From positions 1-64,000 of the forward strand of contig CASELS010000003.1 of assembly GCA_949288855.1 (NCBI GenBank): 64,000 nucleotides of DNA, given 5' to 3'. The notes below the pieces were generated by a model that did not search any database, had not been told where the DNA came from, and worked only from the letters and a program-made list of their open reading frames with translations. Position 1 is the first letter of the stretch. The number at the start of each line of letters is the position of its first letter. Of the stretch, positions 6,007 to 15,397 are shown one piece after another. This DNA comes from an uncultured Collinsella sp. (GTDB taxonomy: Bacteria > Actinomycetota > Coriobacteriia > Coriobacteriales > Coriobacteriaceae). The translations under genes and the position numbers were made by a program.

Positions 6007-7719
6007 TTAGGAACGCTTAGGGAGAACGAGGTCGCAAACGTACTGGACGAGCTTATCGACAGCAACGTCGGTGCGCTCCCCTGTCGCGCGGTCCTTGACT
6101 TCGACGGTGCCGTTCGCAAGCCCACGCTTGCCCACCACGACCTGATACGGGAAGCCCATGAGGTCGTTGTCGGCGAACTTCACGCCCGGGCGCTCGGCGC
6201 GGTCATCGAAGATAACCTCGACGCCTGCGCAGGAAAGCTCGCGGGCAAGATTCTCGGCGGCGTCGAAGGCCTCGCCCTTCTTGTCGAGGGAGATGACGGA
6301 GACCTCGTAGGGCGCGACGGAGACGGGCCAGATGATGCCCTGCTCGTCGTTGTGCTGCTCCACGATGGCGGCAAGCGTGCGGGAGACGCCCACGCCGTAG
6401 CAGCCCATGAGGAAGGGCTTCTCGCGGCCGTCCTCGTCGGTGAAGGTGGCGCCCATGGCGGCGGAGTACTTGGTGCCGAGCTGGAAGACCTGGGACACCT
6501 CGATGCCGCGCGCGCCCTGAAGGGGCCTACCGCAGTGCGGGCAGGGGTCGCCGGCGCGAACGGTGATGAGGTCCGCCCACTCGTCGACGGTGAAGTCGCG
6601 GTCCGGGCAGGCGCCGGTGTAGTGGTAATCGAGCTCGTTGGCGCCGCACGTCCAGCTCTTGGAGGCGCGCAGATTCTCGTCCACCACAAGGCGAATGCCC
6701 TCGGGCAGGTTCACAGGACCGATGAAGCCCTTGATGAGGCCGTGCTCGGTGAGCTCCTCCTCGCTCATGAGGTGATAGGAGCCAAAGAGCTTCTCGGCCT
6801 TGCAGTCGTTGAGCTCGTGGTCACCCGGAACGATGCATACAACCGGCTCGCCCTCGCCGGTGATGAGCGCGAGCGACTTGCGCGTGCCGTTTTCGGGGAA
6901 GCCAAAGAATGCGGCGACGTCCTCGATGGAGCCAAGGCCAGGGGTGTGCACCTTGGTGAGGGTACCGTCGCCCGGGCCCTCGGTGACCGCGACCGTGGTG
7001 GTGGCAGCCTCCTCGTCGGCGGCAAAGCCGCAGGAGTCGCAGTAGACAAGCGCCGCCTCGCCGGCGTCTGCGAGTGCCATGAACTCAACGGAGGTGTCGC
7101 CACCGATCTGGCCGGAGTCGGCGACCACGGGGAGCGCCTTGAGCCCGCAGCGCTCGCAGATGTTGGCATAGGCCTGCTTCATGGCGTCGTAGGTCTCCTG
7201 CAGGCTCTCCTGCGTGGCGTTGAACGAGTAGCCGTCCTTCATGATGAACTCACGGCCGCGCATGAGACCGAAGCGCGGGCGCATCTCGTCGCGGAACTTG
7301 TCCTGGATCTGGTACAGGTTGACGGGGAGCTGCTTGTAGCTCTTGAGCTCGTTGGTGATAAGGTCGGTCACCGTCTCCTCGTGCGTGGGGCCGAGGGCGA
7401 ACTCGCGCCCGTGACGGTCGGTCACGCGCATGAGCTCGGGACCGTAGGCGCCCCAGCGGCCGCTCTCGCGCCAGAGCTCGGCATCCGTGAGGATAGGCAT
7501 GAGCATCTCCTGGGCGCCGGCGGCGTCCATCTCGTCGCGCACGATGGCCTCGATCTTTTTCAGTGAGCGCCAGGCGAGCGGCAGGTAGCTGTAGAGACCG
7601 GCGGCCTGCTTGCGGATCATGCCGGCGCGCAGCATAAGCTTGTGGCTCGCGAGCTCGGCCTCCGCCGGATCCTCCTTGAGCGTCGGGGCGTAGAGCCTGG
7701 ACATGAGCATGTAAGACAT
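6007..7719 (-). CDS. proS: Prolyl-tRNA synthetase
   Basis: Charges tRNA-Pro with proline (class II aminoacyl-tRNA synthetase). At 570 residues it has the length of the bacterial type, with an insertion (editing) domain between motifs 2 and 3. Visible motifs: GPTHEE at residues 110-115; motif 2 around 135-162 (LYQIQDKFRDE, RPRFGLMRGREF); motif 3 GVGVSR near the C-terminal third. Two CxxC pairs occur (CDSC and CPHC). Start: ATG at 7719 with AAGGAG five bases upstream; an in-frame ATG at 7734 lacks a binding site. It is the last gene of the pyrH-frr-uppS-cdsA-dxr-rseP-ispG-proS run, 45 bases after ispG. Confidence 0.97.
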   Translation of the reverse strand: MSYMLMSRLYAPTLKEDPAEAELASHKLMLRAGMIRKQAAGLYSYLPLAWRSLKKIEAIVRDEMDAAGAQEMLMPILTDAELWRESGRWGAYGPELMRVTDRHGREFALGPTHEETVTDLITNELKSYKQLPVNLYQIQDKFRDEMRPRFGLMRGREFIMKDGYSFNATQESLQETYDAMKQAYANICERCGLKALPVVADSGQIGGDTSVEFMALADAGEAALVYCDSCGFAADEEAATTTVAVTEGPGDGTLTKVHTPGLGSIEDVAAFFGFPENGTRKSLALITGEGEPVVCIVPGDHELNDCKAEKLFGSYHLMSEEELTEHGLIKGFIGPVNLPEGIRLVVDENLRASKSWTCGANELDYHYTGACPDRDFTVDEWADLITVRAGDPCPHCGRPLQGARGIEVSQVFQLGTKYSAAMGATFTDEDGREKPFLMGCYGVGVSRTLAAIVEQHNDEQGIIWPVSVAPYEVSVISLDKKGEAFDAAENLARELSCAGVEVIFDDRAERPGVKFADNDLMGFPYQVVVGKRGLANGTVEVKDRATGERTDVAVDKLVQYVCDLVLPKRS

Positions 7720-7764
7720 CGCAACTCCTTGCATCTATTATTCGCGCGCCCGTACGTGCGGGCG

Positions 7765-8829
7765 TTAAAGCGTCTCGATCTCGCGCATGAGCTCATCGAT
7801 GATAGCATCCTCGCTCACTTTGCGCAGCACCTCGCCGTGGCGGAATATGAGCCCGCAGCCGCGCCCGCAGGCAACGCCCACGTCCGCCCCGGCAGCCTCT
7901 CCGGGTCCGTTCACCACGCAGCCCATGACGGCGACGGAGATGGGCTTGGTCACGCCCTTGAGCCTGCGCTCCACCTCCTCGGCGATAGGAATAAGGTCCA
8001 CCTGCGTGCGTCCGCAGGTGGGGCAGCTTACGAGCTCGGGTCCACGGCGGCGAATGCCGAGGCACTCGAGGATGCCCCAGGCAACGGGCGGCTCCTCGAC
8101 GGGGTCTGCCGTGAGGGATACACGCAGCGTGTCGCCGATGCCATCGGCAAGAAGCGCGCCCAGCCCTACGGCGCTTTTGATGGTGCCCTGCTTCACCGTC
8201 CCCGCCTCGGTGACGCCGAGGTGCAGCGGCACCTGCGGAAGCTCGCGCGAGAGAGCGCGGTAGGTGGCTATGGTTGCGGGCACGTCATGGGCCTTGGCGG
8301 AAAGGACGATGTTTTCAAACCCGCGACCTTCGAAATGCTCGACGAAGCGCAAGGAGGACGCAACGAGCTTCTCGGGAAGGGTTAGCTCCTCGTTTTGTGC
8401 GATGTCGTCCTCAAGCGATCCGGCGTTCACCCCGATGCGGATGGCGATGCCGGCTTCTCCGGCGGCGTCGATCACCGCATCCACCTTTTCCCAGGAGCCG
8501 ATGTTACCGGGGTTGATGCGAAGCTTTACCGCCCCGGCCTCGATAGCGCCGAGCGCAAGGCGATGGTCGAAGTGGATGTCGGCCACGATGGGCACGGGTG
8601 ACTCGGCGCAGATGGTGCGGAAGCTCTTGAGTGCCGCACGCGAGGGCACCGAGACGCGCACGATTTCGCAACCGGTGTCCGCAAGGGCGCGCACCTGGTT
8701 TAGCGTCGCGGTTGCGTCGACGGTATCGGTCGAGGTCATGGACTGTACGACGACGGGCGCTCCCCCGCCGATCGTCACCTTGCCCACGTGGACGGGACGG
8801 GTCTTGTTGCGTGCAGCGTTCTCAAACAT
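7765..8829 (-). CDS. ispG: 4-hydroxy-3-methylbut-2-enyl diphosphate synthase
   Basis: An [4Fe-4S] enzyme of the methylerythritol phosphate pathway that reductively converts methylerythritol cyclodiphosphate to HMBPP. At 354 residues it is the usual bacterial length. The N-terminal TIM-barrel part shows VQSMTSTDT and DIHFDH; the C-terminal part has the cluster ligands in SCPTCGR and GCVVNGPGEA. ATG start with a GGGGG-type binding site. It sits between rseP (12 bases) and proS, in the same operon as dxr, so two non-consecutive MEP steps are co-transcribed with the downstream polyprenyl synthase gene uppS. Confidence 0.97.
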   Translation of the reverse strand: MFENAARNKTRPVHVGKVTIGGGAPVVVQSMTSTDTVDATATLNQVRALADTGCEIVRVSVPSRAALKSFRTICAESPVPIVADIHFDHRLALGAIEAGAVKLRINPGNIGSWEKVDAVIDAAGEAGIAIRIGVNAGSLEDDIAQNEELTLPEKLVASSLRFVEHFEGRGFENIVLSAKAHDVPATIATYRALSRELPQVPLHLGVTEAGTVKQGTIKSAVGLGALLADGIGDTLRVSLTADPVEEPPVAWGILECLGIRRRGPELVSCPTCGRTQVDLIPIAEEVERRLKGVTKPISVAVMGCVVNGPGEAAGADVGVACGRGCGLIFRHGEVLRKVSEDAIIDELMREIETL

Positions 8830-8841
8830 GCATGACCCCCT

Positions 8842-10209
8842 CTACAGGATGAACCGGATGATATCTGCGCGGAGCAGGTAGATAAAGAGCGCACCGAACA
8901 GGGCGATGCCGATGTAGGAGAGCGCGGTCTGCACTTTTACCGAAAGCGGGCGGCGGATGACGGCCTGCACGATCTCGATCACGAGCTTGCCGCCATCGAG
9001 GGGCGGTATGGGCAGGAGGTTCATAAAGCCGAGCGAGAACGATATGAGGGCGGCCACGCTGAGGAACGTGGAGGCGCCGCTTTCCGCCGCAGCGGCGGCC
9101 ATGACGGAGATGCCCACCACCGAGGTGGAGCTGTCGAGGACCTCAAGCGTGCGCTGGGGGTTCACGAGCTGCATGATGGAATCGGCCGTGAGTGCAAGAT
9201 AAGACCAGGTCACACTTGCTGCCTGAGCGGGATTGAGGTGGACCGTCTCCTGCGGCGCGGTGATGCCGATGGCGTCGGCGCCCTCGGGGTCTATGGTCAC
9301 CGTGAGCTCTTTGCCGTCGCGGGCGAGGACCATGTCGAAGGGCTCGGACAGGTCGAGCGCGCCGATGATGTTTGCGATATCGGAGAAGCTGTCCGTGGTG
9401 GTTCCCGCAACAGAGAGGACGGTGTCCCCGGCCTCGATGCCGGCCGCTGCTGCCGGTGAGGCCGTCTCAACGGTTCCTATCGTGTTCACGTCCACGGTTG
9501 CGGTGACGCCCACAAACATGTAGATGGCCATAAGGAGCAGAAAGCCGGAGACGAGGTTCACCGCAACGCCTGCGACGAGGATGAACGCGCGGGCGAAGAA
9601 GCCTTTGCCCGCATAGGTATGGGAGCGCTCGCGCTCAAAGAAGGCATCCTCCCCCATCGGCGGCTCCCATGCCTCGCCGGAGCGAGTCGCCTCACCGCGC
9701 TTGAACTGCGCGCCATCAAGAAGCGTGGCTCCTGCCTTGTCGCGCGGAGCGGCCGCATAGGTCGAAGGGTAGTAGACGCCGGGCTTCTCGCCAGCCGCCA
9801 CATCGTACCTGCCCTCGATAGAGCCCCAGTCGAGGAGCTGCACACAGGCGGCGAGCGCGTCTTCCTCAGAGATGGAGAGCGCCTCGGAAAGCTCCGCGAC
9901 CGTTGCCGTGCCGCGGCGGTGCACCTCGGCAAGGACGCGCTTGGCGACATCGCTGTCGCCTTCGGGCTCCATGCCGCAGACCATGGCGTAGCCGCCGAGC
10001 AGAAGCGGCGTTACGCCGAACTTGGTACCGATACGGCGTGAGACGTGGTGGAGATTGAACCGGCAGGGCAGGCCGAGAAAGAACTCGGTGACGCGCACGC
10101 CGACGGCGCGCGATGCTAAGAAGTGCCCGCCCTCGTGCACAAACACGAGCGCGGACAACATGAGGAGACCCCAGAAGAGGGGTCGGATGATACCAAGGAG
10201 CGTCTCCAT
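8842..10209 (-). CDS. rseP: RseP-type site-2 membrane metalloprotease with an inserted winged-helix-like domain
   Basis: An intramembrane zinc protease of the site-2 family, which cleaves anti-sigma factors or signal-peptide remnants. The metal motif HEGGH is at residues 25-29 in the first membrane helix; the second motif, PPLDGG, ends near residue 407 in a C-terminal helix. A PDZ domain follows the helix at about 208-232. The region between GMEPEG (80) and AFFERE (189) is a roughly 110-residue insertion beginning with a winged-helix-like pattern (VAKRVLAEVHRRG, TVAELSEALSISEEDALAA, WGSIEGRY). At 455 residues it is longer than a typical 420-residue relative. It lies 27 bases after dxr in the lipid/isoprenoid operon. 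Confidence 0.92.
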   Translation of the reverse strand: METLLGIIRPLFWGLLMLSALVFVHEGGHFLASRAVGVRVTEFFLGLPCRFNLHHVSRRIGTKFGVTPLLLGGYAMVCGMEPEGDSDVAKRVLAEVHRRGTATVAELSEALSISEEDALAACVQLLDWGSIEGRYDVAAGEKPGVYYPSTYAAAPRDKAGATLLDGAQFKRGEATRSGEAWEPPMGEDAFFERERSHTYAGKGFFARAFILVAGVAVNLVSGFLLLMAIYMFVGVTATVDVNTIGTVETASPAAAAGIEAGDTVLSVAGTTTDSFSDIANIIGALDLSEPFDMVLARDGKELTVTIDPEGADAIGITAPQETVHLNPAQAASVTWSYLALTADSIMQLVNPQRTLEVLDSSTSVVGISVMAAAAAESGASTFLSVAALISFSLGFMNLLPIPPLDGGKLVIEIVQAVIRRPLSVKVQTALSYIGIALFGALFIYLLRADIIRFIL

Positions 10210-10236
10210 GGGTGACAGGCCTTTCGGTACGGGGAC

Positions 10237-11406
10237 CTAGCGGGCGCGGGCGGCGAGGTAGGCGCGCGCCTCGGAACGTGCCCAGCGGTCGATCTGCTCG
10301 AGCTGTTCGAGCGATTCTACCCGCAGCGCATCATGTTGTTCGAGGCAATGAGCCACGCAGCCGTCGATATCGGTGAATTCACACGATTCTGCAAGGAAGG
10401 CGGCCACGGCAACCTCGTTGGCGGCGTTGAGCACGCAGGGCGCGGTGCCGCCCGTGCGCGCGGCCTCCTCGGCAAGTTTAAGGCACGGGAAGGCCTCGGT
10501 GTCGGGCGCACCGAAGGTGAGCTGGGCGATCTCGCGGAAGTCGATGCGCTCCGTCGGTGTCTCCCAGCGCTCGGGGTACGAAAGTGCATACTGGATGGGC
10601 AGGCGCATGTCAGATGCGCCAAGGTGGGCGATGACCGCACCGTCGCGGTATTCGACCATGGAGTGTATGCGGCTCTCGCGCTGGATGAGGACGGGAATGC
10701 GCTCCACAGGAAGGCCGAAGAGCTGCATGGCCTCGATACGCTCGAACCCTTTGTTCATGAGCGTGGCGGAGTCGATGGTGATCTTGGCACCCATGTTCCA
10801 CGTGGGATGTGCGAGCGCGTCGGCACGGGTGACGCTTTCAAGTTCGGCGCGCGTGCGCCCGAAGAAGGGGCCGCCCGAGCAGGTGAGCCAAATGCGGTAG
10901 ACCTCCTCGGCGCGTTCACCGAGCAGGCACTGGAAGATGGCGCTGTGCTCTGAGTCGACGGGCAGCAGCTGCCCGGCAGACGCCATGGGCATAAGGAGGT
11001 CGCCTCCGACGACGAGCGATTCCTTGTTGGCAAGTGCCAAGCGCTTCTCCCCTTTTAGAACGTGGTAGCTTGCCTCGAGCCCCACGGCGCCCACGACGGC
11101 GACAAGGACCGTGTCTGCCTCGGGCGTATCGGCGAGCTCGGCAAGCGCGGAGACGCCGGTGAGAAGCTTGGTCCCCTTGGGGAGCTCAGAGAGACAGGGG
11201 TCCTGAGTATGGGCATTATCGGTAACCGCGACGAGGGGTACATTGAACTCACGCGCGGCGGCGACGAGCTCGGCGGTGCGGCTGTGCGCGGAGAGCGCGA
11301 CAACCTCGATGCGGTCGGGATGCTGGCGGCAGACGTCGAGCGCCTGCTGGCCGATGGAGCCCGTGCAGCCGAGGATGACGAGGCGTATGCGCCCGGCGTC
11401 GGTCAT
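10237..11406 (-). CDS. dxr: 1-deoxy-D-xylulose-5-phosphate reductoisomerase
   Basis: Converts deoxyxylulose phosphate to methylerythritol phosphate with NADPH, the committed MEP-pathway step. It has 389 residues, the family length. NADPH-binding GCTGSIGQ is at residues 13-20, then LANKESLVVGG, the metal/substrate motif SEHSAIFQ and NKGFE. The start ATG overlaps the cdsA stop (ATGA) and is preceded by GGGAGG at 6 bases. Operon neighbours cdsA and rseP tie isoprenoid supply to envelope synthesis. Confidence 0.97.
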   Translation of the reverse strand: MTDAGRIRLVILGCTGSIGQQALDVCRQHPDRIEVVALSAHSRTAELVAAAREFNVPLVAVTDNAHTQDPCLSELPKGTKLLTGVSALAELADTPEADTVLVAVVGAVGLEASYHVLKGEKRLALANKESLVVGGDLLMPMASAGQLLPVDSEHSAIFQCLLGERAEEVYRIWLTCSGGPFFGRTRAELESVTRADALAHPTWNMGAKITIDSATLMNKGFERIEAMQLFGLPVERIPVLIQRESRIHSMVEYRDGAVIAHLGASDMRLPIQYALSYPERWETPTERIDFREIAQLTFGAPDTEAFPCLKLAEEAARTGGTAPCVLNAANEVAVAAFLAESCEFTDIDGCVAHCLEQHDALRVESLEQLEQIDRWARSEARAYLAARAR

Positions 11407-12311
11407 AGGATGCCTCCCAGATAGAGCATGAGCATGGCTGCGATGCAGCCGAAGATGAGCGAATCGCAGCGGTCGAGCATGCCGCCATGGCCGGGGATGA
11501 GGTTGCCGGAGTCCTTAACGCCCACGCCTCGCTTGATCCGCGACTCGATAAGGTCGCCAAAGACGCCGAGGATGGCAACGACAACACCGGTTAGGAGCGC
11601 ATAGCCGAGCGACAGCGGGAAGAGGTGCGTGGCCCAGACGATGAGCCAGATGATGACCGACCCCGCGATGCCGCCGGCAAAGCCCTCCCAGGACTTCTTG
11701 GGCGAGATCTTAGGCGCCATCTTATGGCGGCCGAATTGGCGTCCAACGAGGTAGGCGAAGGAGTCCGAAACCCAAAGCGACGCACAGGAGCCGATGGCGA
11801 GAAGCGCCCCCGCAAATCCGGGGGCGGCGTCGCGCAACAGCACGATAGACGAGAGCATAAAGCCGGTGTAGAGCGGACCCATGAGTGTGACGGCCACATC
11901 GGCGATACGCGTGCGGGGCGTGTAGACGTACCAGAGGCCGCATGAGAGCACGAAGATGAAGATGAGAGCCGTCATCGCGATACTCTCCCCCAGAGCGGCT
12001 ATGGGGAATAGCGCGCTGCAGGCAACGCCGAGGGCGAGGTTGGGCACCTTGCCGTCGCGCTTTGTCATGAGGAAGAACTCATAGGCGCAAAGCCCGCTGA
12101 TGAGCGCGACGAAGATGGCGGCGGGAACAGGCCCGGCGAGAAGACAGCCGATGAAGAGCGCCGCGTACACGACGCCAGAGACGATGCGCGTGAGAAGCGC
12201 GCTCGAGCTGTCCTTAGGGGCCTCGGTCACCTTGACGCGACCGCGCGCCTGGCTAAGGACGCTCGATACGTTCGTGCGCTTATGCTCTTGTGTCTGGGAA
12301 TCGTGATCCAT
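11403..12311 (-). CDS. cdsA: Phosphatidate cytidylyltransferase (CDP-diacylglycerol synthase)
   Basis: Makes CDP-diacylglycerol, the precursor of anionic phospholipids, in the inner membrane. The 302 residues comprise a hydrophilic N-terminal tail of about 40 residues, then multiple hydrophobic helices and the C-terminal family signature SRIKRG.G.KDSG followed by PGHGGMLDRCDS. The motif KKSWEGFAGG is also present. The start is six bases after the uppS stop; its ribosome binding site lies inside uppS. It overlaps dxr by four bases. Confidence 0.96.
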   Translation of the reverse strand: MDHDSQTQEHKRTNVSSVLSQARGRVKVTEAPKDSSSALLTRIVSGVVYAALFIGCLLAGPVPAAIFVALISGLCAYEFFLMTKRDGKVPNLALGVACSALFPIAALGESIAMTALIFIFVLSCGLWYVYTPRTRIADVAVTLMGPLYTGFMLSSIVLLRDAAPGFAGALLAIGSCASLWVSDSFAYLVGRQFGRHKMAPKISPKKSWEGFAGGIAGSVIIWLIVWATHLFPLSLGYALLTGVVVAILGVFGDLIESRIKRGVGVKDSGNLIPGHGGMLDRCDSLIFGCIAAMLMLYLGGIL

Positions 12312-12317
12312 CGTGTG

Positions 12318-13109
12318 CTACGCGTCCTCCTTCTGGGAGAGACCTCCAAAGCGACGGTCGCGCCCTTGGAAGGCGAGTATGGCGCGAAGGAGCTCCCAGC
12401 GGTTGAAATCGGGCCAATAGGTCGGCGTGATGTAGAACTCGGCATAGGCGACCTGCCACAGCAGGTAGTTGGAGAGACGCATCTCGCCGGAAGTCCTCAC
12501 CACGAGCTCGGGATCGGGAAGACCGGCGGTGTAGAGGCTGTTTGCCACAACGTCCTCGTCGATGTCCTCGACAGCAAGCTCTCCTGCGGCTACGCGGGCG
12601 GCTATGAGCTTGGCAGCGCGTGCAATCTCTGCGCGGGCTCCGTAGTTGACCGCGAGAGCAAGCACCATTCCTGTGTGGTCGCGGGTCTCGGAAAGGCCGC
12701 GCTCAAATACCTCGCGCGTCTCAAGCGGAAGGGCGGAGATGTCGCCCAAGAAAACGACCCTGACGTTCTCGCGCTTGAGCAGAGGCAGCTCCTGGATGAA
12801 GGTCTGCGCGAAGAGGTGCATGAGGAGGTTCACCTCGGCCTCGGGCCTCTTCCAGTTCTCGGTGGAAAAGGCGTAGGCAGAGAGCACCTCGACGTCGAGA
12901 CGGACGCAGGCCGTGATGATCTCGCGCAGGGAGACAATGCCCGCGCGGTGCCCCTCGCCGCGGTTGAGGCCGCGGGCGGTTGCCCAGCGGCCGTTGCCGT
13001 CCATGATGCAGGAGATATGCCGGGGAATCCTCGTGCGGTCGAGCGCATCGAGATCGATATCCTCCGGAGGATTGGCGAAAAACGTCTCGAAGGTGGAATC
13101 GTCGTCCAT
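12318..13109 (-). CDS. uppS: Undecaprenyl (polyprenyl) diphosphate synthase
   Basis: A cis-prenyltransferase that extends farnesyl diphosphate to the C55 carrier of cell-wall synthesis. It has 263 residues. The catalytic Asp lies in IMDGNGRWA (residues 35-43), followed by GHRAG, FSTENWKRP and the C-terminal SNYLLWQ.AYAE motif with RTSGE. An acidic N-terminal extension of about 25 residues precedes the core. Position between frr and cdsA is the standard bacterial order. Confidence 0.97.
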   Translation of the reverse strand: MDDDSTFETFFANPPEDIDLDALDRTRIPRHISCIMDGNGRWATARGLNRGEGHRAGIVSLREIITACVRLDVEVLSAYAFSTENWKRPEAEVNLLMHLFAQTFIQELPLLKRENVRVVFLGDISALPLETREVFERGLSETRDHTGMVLALAVNYGARAEIARAAKLIAARVAAGELAVEDIDEDVVANSLYTAGLPDPELVVRTSGEMRLSNYLLWQVAYAEFYITPTYWPDFNRWELLRAILAFQGRDRRFGGLSQKEDA

Positions 13110-13112
13110 GAC

Positions 13113-13646
13113 CTAGATCTCCATGACCTCGGCCTCTTTGGCCTTCAGCATCTCGTCGATCTTCTTGATGTAGTCGTCGGTGTGCTTCTGGACCTTGGCC
13201 TGCTCGCGGCGAACCTCATCCTCAGAGAGCTCCTCGTCGCGCTCGAGCTTGTTGTTGAAGTCGCGACGGATGTTACGGATAGAGACGCGGGCCTGCTCGG
13301 CGATTTCGCGGCACTCCTTGACGAGCTCGCGGCGGCGCTCCTCGGTGGGCGCCGGGAAGGGCAGGCGCACGACGGTGCCATCAGAGCTCGGGGTGATGCC
13401 GAGGTCGGAGGCGTTGATGGCGTGAACGATGGCGTTCAGGACCGACTTGTCCCACGGCTCGATCATAAGCATGTGGGCCTCGGGGACCTTGACCGCGGCG
13501 ACCTGGGTGATGGGGGTCGGCACGCCGTAGTAGTCGACGGTGATGTCACCCAGGATGTTGGGGTTGGCGCGGCCGGTGCGCACCTTGGAGAAGTTGTGCT
13601 TGAGGCTCTCGATGGATTTGTCCATATGAGCGGTGATGTCGGCCAT
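13113..13646 (-). CDS. frr: Ribosome recycling factor
   Basis: Splits post-termination ribosomes with EF-G. It has 177 residues, slightly shorter than the usual 185. Conserved patches: KVRTGRANP, YYGVPTPI, I.PWDKS, R.LPFP and the long C-terminal helices with RDFNNKLE. GGGAGGA precedes the ATG. The gene follows pyrH by three bases. Confidence 0.97.
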   Translation of the reverse strand: MADITAHMDKSIESLKHNFSKVRTGRANPNILGDITVDYYGVPTPITQVAAVKVPEAHMLMIEPWDKSVLNAIVHAINASDLGITPSSDGTVVRLPFPAPTEERRRELVKECREIAEQARVSIRNIRRDFNNKLERDEELSEDEVRREQAKVQKHTDDYIKKIDEMLKAKEAEVMEI

Positions 13647-13649
13647 GAT

Positions 13650-14372
13650 CTAGTCCTCCCGAACGACGACGGTTCCGATAGGCTCGCCCATGAGGGCGCG
13701 CTTGATATTGTTCTCGCCCTCGATGTTGAGGACGATGATGGGCATGCGGTTGTCCTGGCAAAGGGCCGTGGCGGTGGAGTCCATGACCTGCAGGCCGCGG
13801 ACGAGCACCTCGTGGTAGGTGATGGTGTCAAAGCGGACGGCATCGTCGAACTTGGCGGGATCTTTGTCGTAGATGCCGTTGACCTTGGTGGCCTTGATGA
13901 GGCAGTCCGCGTCGATCTCGCAGGCGCGCAGCGCCGCTGCGGTATCGGTGGTGAAGTAGGGGTTGCCCGAACCGGCAGCGAAGATAACGATGTCGCCCTT
14001 CTCCAGATGGCGCATGGCGCGGCGACGGATGTAGGGCTCGCACACCTCGTTCATCTGGATGGCGCTCATGACACGACAGGGCGTGTCGGTGCGCTCGATG
14101 GCGTCCTGCAGGGCGAGTGCGTTCATGATGGTGGCGAGCATGCCGATGTAGTCGGCCTGAGCGCGATCCATGCCGCCGGCGGCACCGGCGATGCCGCGGA
14201 AGATGTTGCCCCCGCCCACGACGACGCCGATCTGGACGCCCTCCTCGTGAAGGGCCTTGATGTCGCGGGCAAGTCGATCGGTGATGGCGGGGTCGATGCC
14301 GTACTCGCCCTCCCCCATCAGCGCCTCACCGGACAGCTTCAAAAGAACGCGCTTGTACTGGTAGTCAGCCAC
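13650..14372 (-). CDS. pyrH: Uridylate kinase
   Basis: Phosphorylates UMP to UDP (bacterial hexameric type of the amino-acid kinase fold). It has 240 residues with KLSGEAL at the N-terminus, [27 protein letters not shown] and [10 protein letters not shown]-like signatures (here [13 protein letters not shown]). The start codon is GTG at 14372, fixed by AAGGAGG six bases upstream. It is the first gene after the tsf terminator, with its own extended -10 promoter. Confidence 0.97.
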   Translation of the reverse strand: MADYQYKRVLLKLSGEALMGEGEYGIDPAITDRLARDIKALHEEGVQIGVVVGGGNIFRGIAGAAGGMDRAQADYIGMLATIMNALALQDAIERTDTPCRVMSAIQMNEVCEPYIRRRAMRHLEKGDIVIFAAGSGNPYFTTDTAAALRACEIDADCLIKATKVNGIYDKDPAKFDDAVRFDTITYHEVLVRGLQVMDSTATALCQDNRMPIIVLNIEGENNIKRALMGEPIGTVVVRED

Positions 14373-14406
14373 GGAATGCCTCCTTAGGACAGCCTGAACT
14401 CAGACC

Positions 14407-14415
14407 ATTCTAGCA
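14407..14415 (-). promoter_or_regulatory. Extended -10 promoter of the pyrH-proS operon
   Basis: On the - strand TGC-TAGAAT is an extended -10 element without a clear -35; it lies right after the T-tract of the tsf terminator and about 35 bases before pyrH. Confidence 0.5.
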
Positions 14416-14427
14416 AAGATGGTCCAT

Positions 14428-14458
14428 AAAAAAGGGAAGGACCCGAGGGCCCTTCCCT
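14428..14458 (-). terminator. Terminator after tsf
   Basis: On the - strand AGGGAAGGGCC pairs with GGTCCTTCCCT (11 bp, one G-U) around CTCG and is followed by TTTTTT. It separates the rpsB-tsf unit from pyrH. Confidence 0.9.
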
Positions 14459-14483
14459 GTACGGTACGCTATCGAGCGCGAGG

Positions 14484-15356
14484 TTACTCCTCGCCGCGGG
14501 CGAGACGATCGAAGGCGACGATCTTGATGGTGTCGCCGAGCTCCTTGCTGACCTTGGCCGCATAGGCGGAGATGGTCATGCTGGAGTCCTTGATGAACTC
14601 CTGCTCGTGTAGGACGACGCCCTTGTAGTACGTCTCGAGGCGGCCGATGGCCATCTTCTCCTGAATGGCCTCGGGCTTGCCGGACTCGGCGGCCTGAGCC
14701 TTGTAGATGGAGACCTCGTGGTCGATGACGTCCTGCGGAACGTCCTCGCGCACGGCGCAGATGGGAGCGGTCGCAGCGACCTGCATAGCGACGTCGTGGG
14801 CGAAGGTCTTGAAGGCGTCCGCGGAAGCGGTCTCGGCCTTCTCGAAGGAGAACTCGACGAGAACGCCGATCTTGCCGCCCATGTGGACGTAGCTGGAGAC
14901 AGCGCCGGAAGCAGGCTTGCGCACGGCGAAGCGGGTGATCTTCATGTTCTCGCCCATGGTGTGGATGAGCTCGGTGAGCTCTGCCTGGACAGTCTCGGCG
15001 GCCATGGGGGCGGCGAGAAGAGCGTCGACGTCAGCCGGCTCGGTGGCGCAGGCGACCTCGGCGACGGAAGCGGCAAAGCCGGTGAACTTGGGGTTGGAGC
15101 CCACGAAGTCGGTCTCGCAGGCGACCTCGCACAGAGCGCCCTCGCGGCCGTCAGCGGAGACGTAGGCACCCACGGCACCCTCGTTGGTCTCACGGCCGGC
15201 CTTCTTGGCGGCGGCAGCAAGGCCGTTCTTACGGAGGATGTCCACGGCGGCGTTCATGTCGCCGTCAGCCTCGACGAGAGCCTTCTTGCACTCCATCATC
15301 GGGGAGTCGGTCATCTCGCGGAGTTCCTTGACCATAGCGGCGGTAATCTGAGCCAT
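14484..15356 (-). CDS. tsf: Elongation factor Ts
   Basis: The guanine nucleotide exchange factor for EF-Tu. It has 290 residues. The N-terminal UBA-like domain carries the family signature TDSPMMECKKAL (residues 16-27), followed by the core motif ACETDFVGSNP and a C-terminal AFDRLARGEE. GAAAGGA precedes the ATG. It is co-transcribed with rpsB (41-base gap) and ended by a strong terminator. Confidence 0.97.
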   Translation of the reverse strand: MAQITAAMVKELREMTDSPMMECKKALVEADGDMNAAVDILRKNGLAAAAKKAGRETNEGAVGAYVSADGREGALCEVACETDFVGSNPKFTGFAASVAEVACATEPADVDALLAAPMAAETVQAELTELIHTMGENMKITRFAVRKPASGAVSSYVHMGGKIGVLVEFSFEKAETASADAFKTFAHDVAMQVAATAPICAVREDVPQDVIDHEVSIYKAQAAESGKPEAIQEKMAIGRLETYYKGVVLHEQEFIKDSSMTISAYAAKVSKELGDTIKIVAFDRLARGEE

Positions 15357-15397
15357 GTTCGGTTCCTTTCTCAGCGGAAGCGTTTCCGTATTGACGG

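Noticed and set aside
12282-14387. A 701-codon open frame on the + strand
   Set aside because: Antisense to uppS, frr and pyrH in mirror register; low-complexity Leu/Val/Asp/Gly protein typical of a shadow frame.
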